NCBI GenBank assembly: GCA_964419255.1
Contig: CAYQOU010000071.1
Span: 1 to 20,440 of the forward strand
Reading direction: 5' to 3'
Length of the DNA stretch: 20,440 nucleotides
From: CAZPHU01 sp964419255
GTDB taxonomy: Bacteria > Fibrobacterota > Chitinivibrionia > Chitinivibrionales > CAYFVL01
Shown: positions 14,883 to 20,440 of the stretch, piece by piece
Numbering within the stretch: the stretch's first letter is position 1
How the letters are laid out: the number at the start of each line of letters is the position of its first letter
Program-made: the position numbers and the translations under genes
The notes under the pieces: model-generated
The model's input: the letters and a program-made list of their open reading frames with translations, nothing else
Told to the model about the DNA's origin: nothing
Databases searched by the model: none

Positions 14883-15251
14883 TTAAAGCACTTCCGGTGC
14901 AAGGGACACAATACGAGTAAATCTCTTTTCGCGTAGTTCGCGCGCAACAGGACCGAATATTCGGCTTCCGCGCGGCTCCCCGGCATCATTAATTATTACA
15001 GCGGCATTGTCGCTGAAACGAATGAATGTTCCATCTCTGCGTCCGTGCTCTTTAGTGGTTCTGACCACCACCGCCTTAACCACACTTCCCTTCTTCACAC
15101 CGGAATTGGGAATCGCATCCTTGACACTAACAACGATGATATCACCCACGCGAGCATAACGCTTACGGGTACCACCAAGGATGCGTATACACTGCACCTT
15201 CTTCGCACCCGAGTTATCCGCCACAACGAGGTTTGTTTCGACTTGAATCAT
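14883..15251 (-). CDS. rplN: 50S ribosomal protein L14
   Basis: This is the usual 122-residue L14, which contacts the small subunit in bridges B5 and B8. The whole protein is typical: MIQVETNLVVADNSGAKKVQ, then VGDIIVVSVKDAIPNSGVKK, AVVVRTTKEHGRRDGTFIRF and the ending RFTRIVSLAPEVL. The open frame runs 25 codons upstream, but ATG at 15251 with GAGG just before it gives the standard start. It lies 38 bases after rpsQ. Confidence 0.97.
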   Translation of the reverse strand: MIQVETNLVVADNSGAKKVQCIRILGGTRKRYARVGDIIVVSVKDAIPNSGVKKGSVVKAVVVRTTKEHGRRDGTFIRFSDNAAVIINDAGEPRGSRIFGPVARELREKRFTRIVSLAPEVL

Positions 15252-15289
15252 CTTTTCCTCTACTCGACAAATGTATCCTGATGGTTCAA

Positions 15290-15547
15290 CTATTTGGCCT
15301 TCTCTATGACCTCTTTTACACGCCACCTCTTGTTTTTTGACAATGGCCGTGTTTCCATAATTATTACAGTATCACCGATATGACACTGATTCTCTTCATC
15401 GTGAGCCATATATTTTCTTTTACGGCGCACAATTCGTCCATACCGTGGGTGCAATTCAATTCGCTGAACACTGACGGTTACCGTCTTTTGCGCCTTGTCA
15501 CCTACCACAACCCCTTGCCTGACTTTTCTACTACCTCTTTCTGTCAT
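15290..15547 (-). CDS. rpsQ: 30S ribosomal protein S17
   Basis: This 85-residue OB-fold protein is a primary 16S rRNA binder. The family patterns are GVVVGDKAQKTVTVSVQR, then HPRYGRIVRRKRKYMAHDE and IGDTVIIMETRPLSKNKRWR. ATG follows a purine-rich AGGTGAGG at a normal distance. It lies 16 bases after rpmC. Confidence 0.97.
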   Translation of the reverse strand: MTERGSRKVRQGVVVGDKAQKTVTVSVQRIELHPRYGRIVRRKRKYMAHDEENQCHIGDTVIIMETRPLSKNKRWRVKEVIEKAK

Positions 15548-15563
15548 GTAGTTTCCTCACCTC

Positions 15564-15773
15564 TTAAGCGTTACTTTCCGCGGGGGTACGTTTCTTCTCA
15601 TTAATAATCGTCTTTGCCCGCGCTATATCGCGCTTTACCATGGGCATACGCAATGGATTGCTCAATTGTCCCATTTTCGCCTGGAACCGAAGATTGAACA
15701 ATTCCTCTTCCCATGCAGCGATTTTTCCTTCGATCTCCGATACCGGCAGATCTCTTAATTCATTAGCTTTCAT
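15564..15773 (-). CDS. rpmC: 50S ribosomal protein L29
   Basis: This 69-residue helical protein sits at the nascent-chain exit and helps dock trigger factor and SRP. It shows NELRDLPVSEIEGKIAAWEE followed by ELFNLRFQAKMGQLSNP and the IARAKTIINEKK end. The start ATG lies five bases after the rplP stop, with AGGA about nine bases upstream that overlaps the end of rplP. Confidence 0.96.
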   Translation of the reverse strand: MKANELRDLPVSEIEGKIAAWEEELFNLRFQAKMGQLSNPLRMPMVKRDIARAKTIINEKKRTPAESNA

Positions 15774-15778
15774 GGCTA

Positions 15779-16195
15779 TTAATCCTGTTTCTCCAGTTCC
15801 ACAAACCGTACTTTAATCGGTAATTTCTGCGCAGCAAGACGCATTGCCTCTTTTGCCACATCGCTTGCCACACCGGACATCTCAAACATCATGGTACCGG
15901 GACGAACAACGGCTACCCATCCTTCCGGTGCACCTTTACCTTTTCCCATGCGGGATTCGGCCGGGTGCTTGGTGTAGGGTTTGTCCGGAAATATTCTAAT
16001 CCACACCTTACCACCACGCTTGATGAAACGGGTCATCGCGATACGGGCAGCCTCAATCTGCCGGTTTTCAATCCAGGCAGGCTGAAGAGCCTGTAGTCCA
16101 TATTCCCCGAAAGATAACTCATTACAACGATGAGCGACCCCTCTGGTACGTCCGCGTTGTGTTTTTCTGTGCTTGACTCTCTTAGGTGACAGCAT
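15779..16195 (-). CDS. rplP: 50S ribosomal protein L16
   Basis: This 138-residue L16 lies near the A site and is needed for late 50S assembly. It has the typical opening MLSPKRVKHRKTQRGRTRG, the middle QIEAARIAMTRFIKRGGKVW and the end of the family fold with MGKGKGAPEGWVAVVRPG. GAGG is found about nine bases before the ATG. It lies 19 bases after rpsC. Confidence 0.97.
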   Translation of the reverse strand: MLSPKRVKHRKTQRGRTRGVAHRCNELSFGEYGLQALQPAWIENRQIEAARIAMTRFIKRGGKVWIRIFPDKPYTKHPAESRMGKGKGAPEGWVAVVRPGTMMFEMSGVASDVAKEAMRLAAQKLPIKVRFVELEKQD

Positions 16196-16214
16196 CTGCT
16201 TTTTCCTCTCTTAC

Positions 16215-16877
16215 TTACCTGGCAGTTTCCCTGCTTTTGGCCGCTTTCTCCCGGTTTATAACCTCTCCCTTACAAATCCACACCTTTATACCAATACATC
16301 CGTAGGTTGTATGTGCGGTGGATGTTGCATAATCGATATCTGCTCTCAAAGTATGCAGCGGAATACGACCCTCTTTATATGTCTCCGTACGCGCTATCTC
16401 GGCTCCATTCAATCTGCCACTGACCGTAATCTTTATCCCCTCGGCCCCCATGCGCCTGGCCGTTGAAATTGCCTTTTTAATCGCTTTCTTGTAAGAAACC
16501 CGCTTGGCGACCTGACGCGCGATGTTATCGCCCACCAGCTGCGAATCCATCTCCGGTTTCTTTACCTCCCGAATATTAATCTGGATCTCTTTCTGGGTCA
16601 GATGCTGCAATTCAGCTTTCAGGCGTTCGACTTCCTCACCCTTTTTTCCAATAACGATACCCGGACGGGATGTAAATATACTCACGCTAACCTTTTTGGC
16701 GGTACGATCGATTCCGACATTGGAAATACCACCATGTTCCAATCTTTTTTTCAGGTAATTTCTTATGAGCAAATCTTCATAGAGATAATCACCAAACTTC
16801 TCCTTTGCATACCAATTGGAAATCCATGAGCGTGTTATACCTATACGTATACCAACGGGATTTACTTTCTGACCCAA
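16215..16877 (-). CDS. rpsC: 30S ribosomal protein S3 (TTG start)
   Basis: This 220-residue S3 forms part of the mRNA entry tunnel. The N-terminus GQKVNPVGIRIGITRSW and a KH domain with the GKKG loop at 77-80 (RPGIVIGKKGEEVERLKAEL) are clear, followed by the C-terminal domain with RRMGAEGIKITVSGRLNGAE and TTYGCIGIKVWICKGE. The start is TTG, five bases after a near-perfect Shine-Dalgarno TAAGGAGG whose TAA is the rplV stop codon. The protein then starts exactly at the family position. Confidence 0.97.
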   Translation of the reverse strand: MGQKVNPVGIRIGITRSWISNWYAKEKFGDYLYEDLLIRNYLKKRLEHGGISNVGIDRTAKKVSVSIFTSRPGIVIGKKGEEVERLKAELQHLTQKEIQINIREVKKPEMDSQLVGDNIARQVAKRVSYKKAIKKAISTARRMGAEGIKITVSGRLNGAEIARTETYKEGRIPLHTLRADIDYATSTAHTTYGCIGIKVWICKGEVINREKAAKSRETAR

Positions 16878-16887
16878 ATCGTCCTCC

Positions 16888-17229
16888 TTAACTGGACACC
16901 GTTACAGAAACGTGACAGCTTCTCTTCAGGATTCGTCCAACACGCCCCTGCGCCCGTGCCCGGAATCGCTTGAGCGTCGGCCCATCATCAACCCGAATCT
17001 CTTTAACCTGTAATTCTTCCTCATCGACTGCAGCATCTGCGTGCTTACTTTGCATATTAGCAACCGCCGATTTAATCACTTTCGCTACATCCTGAGATGC
17101 CTGTTTGCTTATGCTGTACTCTAAAACACTCAAAGCATCCCCTACCATCTTTCCACGCACCGCATCAGCTACAAGACGCGCCTTACGCGGGGTGACCCGA
17201 ATATACTTAGCAACTGCTTTTGCTTCCAA
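16888..17229 (-). CDS. rplV: 50S ribosomal protein L22 (TTG start)
   Basis: This 113-residue L22 lines the polypeptide exit tunnel; its hairpin loop region is visible around DDGPTLKRFRARAQGRVGRI. The N-terminus EAKAVAKYIRVTPRKARLVA is typical. The start is TTG, preceded by GAGGAGG about nine bases upstream (counting the A-rich link). No ATG would match the family start. It lies 14 bases after rpsS and ten before rpsC. Confidence 0.97.
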   Translation of the reverse strand: MEAKAVAKYIRVTPRKARLVADAVRGKMVGDALSVLEYSISKQASQDVAKVIKSAVANMQSKHADAAVDEEELQVKEIRVDDGPTLKRFRARAQGRVGRILKRSCHVSVTVSS

Positions 17230-17243
17230 GCCTTTCCTCCTCT

Positions 17244-17528
17244 TTAGCGCCTTGCGGTCTTATCCGTTTTACTTCCGGCATGGCCGCGATAAGTACGCGT
17301 GGGAGAAAACTCTCCCATTTTATGACCAACCATGTTCTCAGAAACATAAACGGGTACAAATTGTTTTCCATTGTGCACGGCAAACGTTAATCCCACAAAT
17401 TCCGGGAGAATAACCGACCGTCGTGACCATGTTTTTATTACCTTCTTCTGTCCCGTCTTGTTCATATCGGCAACTTTTTTCTCGAGATGCCCGTCTACAA
17501 ACGGTCCTTTTTTAATTGAACGAGCCAT
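17244..17528 (-). CDS. rpsS: 30S ribosomal protein S19
   Basis: This 94-residue S19 belongs to the small-subunit head with S13. Nearly the whole sequence follows the family: MARSIKKGPFVDGHLEKKV, then KTWSRRSVILPEFVGLTFAV, MVGHKMGEFSPTRTYRGHAG and a basic end. ATG is preceded by AGAGG. It lies 21 bases after rplB. Confidence 0.97.
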   Translation of the reverse strand: MARSIKKGPFVDGHLEKKVADMNKTGQKKVIKTWSRRSVILPEFVGLTFAVHNGKQFVPVYVSENMVGHKMGEFSPTRTYRGHAGSKTDKTARR

Positions 17529-17549
17529 ATGTCGTTTCCTCTTTTAACC

Positions 17550-18377
17550 TTACTTGCTTCTTCTGCGTACGATGTACTTATCAGATAATTTCTTTTTCTT
17601 CCGCGTCTTTAAACCTTTGGCAGCCTGTCCCCAGGGACTTACCGGATTGCGACCACCCGCAGATTTTCCTTCACCACCACCCATCGGATGATCAACCGGA
17701 TTCATCGCTACTCCTCGCACATGCGGGCGACGGCCCTTCCACCTCTGGCGTCCTGCGGAGCCGATTACAATATTCATGTGCTCCGTGTTACTAACCTGTC
17801 CTATAGTAGCATAACATTCTCCGCGGACATTGCGCACTTCGCTGGACGGCAACTTTAGCTGAACCAGATCCCCCTCTTTGGCAACAACTTCAGCATAACT
17901 TCCGGCACTGCGCACAATCTGACCACCCTTACCTTCCCGTAACTCGATATTGTGCACCTGTGTTCCCAGAGGTATGTTTTTGAGCGGAAGACAGTTTCCT
18001 TCTGCAAATGAAACATCTTCCCCCGAAACTATCTGCTGCCCGACCTTCATACCCGTGGTGGCCAATATGTATCGACGATCGCCATCCAGATATTTAATGA
18101 GTGAGATGAATGCACTTCTATTCGGATCGTATTCGATCGTCTCGACGATACCAGGTACACCAAACTTTTTACGCTTGAAATCTACTATACGGTAGTACTT
18201 CTTGTGACCACCTCCCCGATGTCGCACGGTTATTCTTCCGTTGTTGTTGCGTCCATTTGCTCGACGCTTCGATTCCAACAGAGGCTTATACGGCATATCG
18301 GTGGTAACCTGCTCAAAAGCATTGCTGGTCTTATACCGTAGGGTTGGCGTCACCGGATTGTATTGCTTGATCGGCAT
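17550..18377 (-). CDS. rplB: 50S ribosomal protein L2
   Basis: This 275-residue L2 is needed for subunit joining and peptidyl transferase activity. Signatures include ITVRHRGGGHKKYYRIVDFK, the middle KEGDLVQLKLPSSEVRNV, and the C-terminal RGVAMNPVDHPMGGGEGKS, with H230 equivalent to the important E. coli H229. The C-terminal end is basic as usual. ATG follows GGAG. It lies 43 bases after rplW. Confidence 0.98.
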   Translation of the reverse strand: MPIKQYNPVTPTLRYKTSNAFEQVTTDMPYKPLLESKRRANGRNNNGRITVRHRGGGHKKYYRIVDFKRKKFGVPGIVETIEYDPNRSAFISLIKYLDGDRRYILATTGMKVGQQIVSGEDVSFAEGNCLPLKNIPLGTQVHNIELREGKGGQIVRSAGSYAEVVAKEGDLVQLKLPSSEVRNVRGECYATIGQVSNTEHMNIVIGSAGRQRWKGRRPHVRGVAMNPVDHPMGGGEGKSAGGRNPVSPWGQAAKGLKTRKKKKLSDKYIVRRRSK

Positions 18378-18420
18378 AACTACTCCACTTTTTTAAAGTG
18401 TCCGCTCCTGTATTGCAGAC

Positions 18421-18708
18421 TTAAACTTCCGTAAACTGTTCTATCGATTCGCCCTCGGCAAGCTTAACTATCGCTTTCTTCCAGTTGGAACGATAGCCCA
18501 CGAATCGACCCATTCGTTTTTTCTTACCCTTGACTACCATTGTGTTCACATCCTGAACCTTCACTCCGAACACATTTTCAACCGCACTCTTTATTTCCTG
18601 CTTGTTAGCATCGCGCGCGACCTCAAACACGTATTTGTTTTCTTCGCGGAGCAGCGTGTTTTTTTCGGTAACCGAGGGAGAGCGTAAAATATTATGATAT
18701 TTACTCAC
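18421..18708 (-). CDS. rplW: 50S ribosomal protein L23 (GTG start)
   Basis: This 95-residue L23 sits at the exit tunnel and docks trigger factor and SRP. The family pattern is LRSPSVTEKNTLLREENKYV, then KQEIKSAVENVFGVKVQDVN and GKKKRMGRFVGYRSNWKKAI. The start is GTG and overlaps the rplD stop as GTGA, pointing to translational coupling; GAGG lies about ten bases upstream inside rplD. Confidence 0.96.
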   Translation of the reverse strand: MSKYHNILRSPSVTEKNTLLREENKYVFEVARDANKQEIKSAVENVFGVKVQDVNTMVVKGKKKRMGRFVGYRSNWKKAIVKLAEGESIEQFTEV

Positions 18709-19334
18709 TGCGCAACCACCTCTTTAGTTTTCTCAACCAGTGTCTCTGCACCAAAAACAATGTTTTCGCTATTCAACACATCGTAGGTGTTAATTTCCGA
18801 AATGCCTTTTACCTTCAAGTTTTTGATATTGCGACTCGATAGATAAGCATTCCTGTTTGCCGTATCAATTACCAGAAGAATCTTGGAGTTCAGAATCTCC
18901 ATTCCCTTAAAAAGCGCCACGATGTCTTTTGTCTTCGGTGCCTCCAGCTGTATGTCTTGCACCACTCTGATCGCCTCATCCCCGGCTCGTACGGAAAGTG
19001 CCGATCGAAGGGCTGCCTTACGCATTTTTCGAGGAATAGTACGATAATAATCTCTTGGTTCGGGCCCAAAGGCTTTTCCTCCTCGAACCCACACCGGTGA
19101 GGTGTTGGATCCGGCCCGAGCACGTCCGGTACCCTTCTGGCGGAAAGGCTTTCTTCCACCACCGCTAACCTCCGAACGCCCTTTAGCCTTTGCCGTACCT
19201 TGCCTCTGGTTGGCAAGATAGGAGGTAACCACTTCATGCATGAGATGCTGGTTTACCTCAGCTGCAAACACCTCTTCGGGCAAATCCATCTCGCCCTTAA
19301 CTGTTCCATCCTGTAAATAGATCTTTGCCTTCAT
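18705..19334 (-). CDS. rplD: 50S ribosomal protein L4
   Basis: This 209-residue L4 lines the exit tunnel with L22. Its tunnel loop is visible as KPFRQKGTGRARAGSNTSPV and RGGKAFGPEPRDYYRTIPRK. In enterobacteria L4 represses the S10 operon at the rpsJ leader; here rpsJ follows tuf after only 15 bases, so that kind of leader is absent. ATG is preceded by AAGG. It lies 21 bases after rplC. Confidence 0.97.
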   Translation of the reverse strand: MKAKIYLQDGTVKGEMDLPEEVFAAEVNQHLMHEVVTSYLANQRQGTAKAKGRSEVSGGGRKPFRQKGTGRARAGSNTSPVWVRGGKAFGPEPRDYYRTIPRKMRKAALRSALSVRAGDEAIRVVQDIQLEAPKTKDIVALFKGMEILNSKILLVIDTANRNAYLSSRNIKNLKVKGISEINTYDVLNSENIVFGAETLVEKTKEVVAQ

Positions 19335-19355
19335 CTGTTACCTTACCGGAAAGGA

Positions 19356-19991
19356 CTACTTTTTTATCAGATTTTTTTTCAGGTATACGATTGCACGATT
19401 ACTACCCGGAATCGCTCCCTTTAAATACACTAGACCGTTTTGCTTGTCAACCTGAACGATCTCTATTCCTCTTGCGGTCACTCTTTCGTTTCCATACTGG
19501 CCGGCCATACGGACTCCGGGAAATACCCTGGCGGGGTATGTTCCTGCCCCCAAAGAACCATGTTCACGATGATTAGTATTACCGTGCGTTTCACGTCCAC
19601 GCTGGAAATTGTGACGTTTGATAGTTCCGGAAAATCCCCTTCCCTTGGACGTTCCGACCACATCAACATACCGCACACCTTCAAGCACCTCAACCCCAAC
19701 CTTCTGCCCGGGATCTAACTGTTCCTCGATGGAATCAAGTTCAAATTCCTTTATAACCCGTGTAGGCACAGAGTTGTGTTTCTTGAAATGACCGGCCAGA
19801 GGTTTTTGCACCCTGCTTTCGCTGACCATATCAAAACCCAATTGCACAGCACTGTATCCATCACGTTCGACGGTTTTTATCTGGTGCACGATATTGGTGC
19901 CAGTCTGCACTACAGTCACAGGAATGACCTGACCGGATTCTTTATTGAAAATCCTGGTCATACCGATCTTTTTGCCAACTAAACCCTGCAT
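19356..19991 (-). CDS. rplC: 50S ribosomal protein L3
   Basis: L3 starts 50S assembly and reaches toward the peptidyl transferase centre. The 211-residue form starting at ATG 19991 begins MQGLVGKKIGMTRIFNKES, as expected for the family, and contains GTSKGRGFSGTIKRHNF and MAGQYGNERVTARGIEI. The frame is open upstream for 24 more codons to a GTG at 20063 that overlaps the rpsJ stop as GTGA. That longer form (235 residues) would have a basic, polar extension and no proper Shine-Dalgarno spacing, so I prefer the ATG, although its own ribosome binding site is also weak. Confidence 0.95.
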   Translation of the reverse strand: MQGLVGKKIGMTRIFNKESGQVIPVTVVQTGTNIVHQIKTVERDGYSAVQLGFDMVSESRVQKPLAGHFKKHNSVPTRVIKEFELDSIEEQLDPGQKVGVEVLEGVRYVDVVGTSKGRGFSGTIKRHNFQRGRETHGNTNHREHGSLGAGTYPARVFPGVRMAGQYGNERVTARGIEIVQVDKQNGLVYLKGAIPGSNRAIVYLKKNLIKK

Positions 19992-20059
19992 AATCGTGTT
20001 TCCATTTTCCGATTTTTCTGTTTCGTTCCTGTGTCGATACGACCTACACTTAGTCGCAC

Positions 20060-20368
20060 TCACACCTTAATTTCTACATCGACTCCAGCCGGAAGATCCA
20101 GCTTCATTAGTGAGTCCACCGTCTGAGGAGTAGACTCAAGTATGTCGATCAAACGTTTGTGTATCCGCGTCTCAAACTGCTCCCGTGATTTTTTATTCAC
20201 GTGGGGAGAGCGAAGAATCGTGTACACCGACTTTTCGGTTGGCAATGGAATCGGTCCCGAGATACGAGCGCCTGTCCCTTTTGCCGTACGAACTATATCG
20301 GATGCGGATTTATCCAATATGTTATGGTCGAACGACTTTAACCGAATTCTTATTTTTTCACCTGGCAA
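20060..20368 (-). CDS. rpsJ: 30S ribosomal protein S10 (TTG start)
   Basis: This 102-residue S10 is in the small-subunit head and, as NusE, also takes part in transcription antitermination. It follows the family throughout: KIRIRLKSFDHNILDKSASD, then GARISGPIPLPTEKSVYTIL and HVNKKSREQFETRIHKRLID. The start is TTG, eight bases after AGGAG, with the protein starting at the usual place. It lies 15 bases after tuf, so the str and S10 groups appear joined. Confidence 0.96.
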   Translation of the reverse strand: MPGEKIRIRLKSFDHNILDKSASDIVRTAKGTGARISGPIPLPTEKSVYTILRSPHVNKKSREQFETRIHKRLIDILESTPQTVDSLMKLDLPAGVDVEIKV

Positions 20369-20383
20369 AATAGCCTCTCCTTT

Positions 20384-20440
20384 TTACTCTACGATATCGG
20401 TGACAACACCGGCTCCAACCGTACGTCCACCTTCACGAAT
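20384..20440 (-). CDS. tuf: Elongation factor Tu, C-terminal end only (cut by window edge)
   Basis: The last 18 codons of a minus-strand gene are visible: IREGGRTVGAGVVTDIVE followed by TAA. This is the very conserved C-terminus of EF-Tu, the GTPase that delivers aminoacyl-tRNA to the ribosome. The remainder lies beyond the right edge. Its position right before rpsJ matches the str-S10 junction of many bacteria. Confidence 0.95.
   Translation of the reverse strand: MREGGRTVGAGVVTDIVE

Noticed and set aside
1..20440. Search for mobile elements, CRISPR arrays, toxin-antitoxin or defence genes
   Set aside because: No transposase, integrase, direct-repeat array or defence-type domain is seen; almost all the sequence is accounted for by housekeeping genes.

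Overview
The window reads as bacterial chromosome from an anaerobe, probably Gram-negative. The anaerobic lifestyle is suggested by a complete single-chain pyruvate:ferredoxin oxidoreductase (NifJ). The rest is core housekeeping: a class II fructose-bisphosphate aldolase, tRNA-His, and the joined S10-spc-alpha ribosomal protein cluster. I cannot fix the phylum from the sequence. Base composition looks mid-range, and nifJ looks somewhat richer in G/C-ending codons than the ribosomal genes.

Layout: (1) 19-3570, plus strand, nifJ, closed by a strong intrinsic terminator. (2) 3635-3940, a mostly non-coding stretch between convergent units. (3) Minus strand, 3998-5048: a secreted protein of unknown function (4128-5048), then tRNA-His (3998-4075) with its own likely promoter and terminator. 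(4) Minus strand, 5175-6170: class II fructose-bisphosphate aldolase with a terminator. (5) Minus strand, 6343 to the right edge: tuf (only the last 18 codons)-rpsJ-rplC-rplD-rplW-rplB-rpsS-rplV-rpsC-rplP-rpmC-rpsQ-rplN-rplX-rplE-rpsN-rpsH-rplF-rplR-rpsE-rpmD-rplO-secY-infA-rpmJ-rpsM-rpsK-rpsD-rpoA-rplQ, ended by a hairpin terminator near 6266-6309.

The 29 complete genes of the ribosomal cluster are densely packed. Gaps run from 1 to about 70 bases, with three overlaps. They encode 26 ribosomal proteins plus the SecY translocon channel, initiation factor IF-1 and the RNA polymerase alpha subunit, so output of ribosomes, RNA polymerase and the export channel is likely co-ordinated. Gene order is the classical bacterial one; adk and map are absent between secY and infA. 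S4, S14 and L36 are all of the cysteine-containing (zinc-ribbon) form.

Start choice needs care here. Seven genes appear to start with TTG and four with GTG, mostly behind good Shine-Dalgarno sequences, and several open frames run past the real start. Coordinates have been trimmed to the starts supported by the ribosome binding site and the family N-terminus.

I found no mobile element, CRISPR array, defence locus or obviously new multi-gene system. The less ordinary items are the frequent TTG starts, an acidic/basic low-complexity tail on L17, the unrecognised secreted protein, and two inverted repeats in short intergenic regions.
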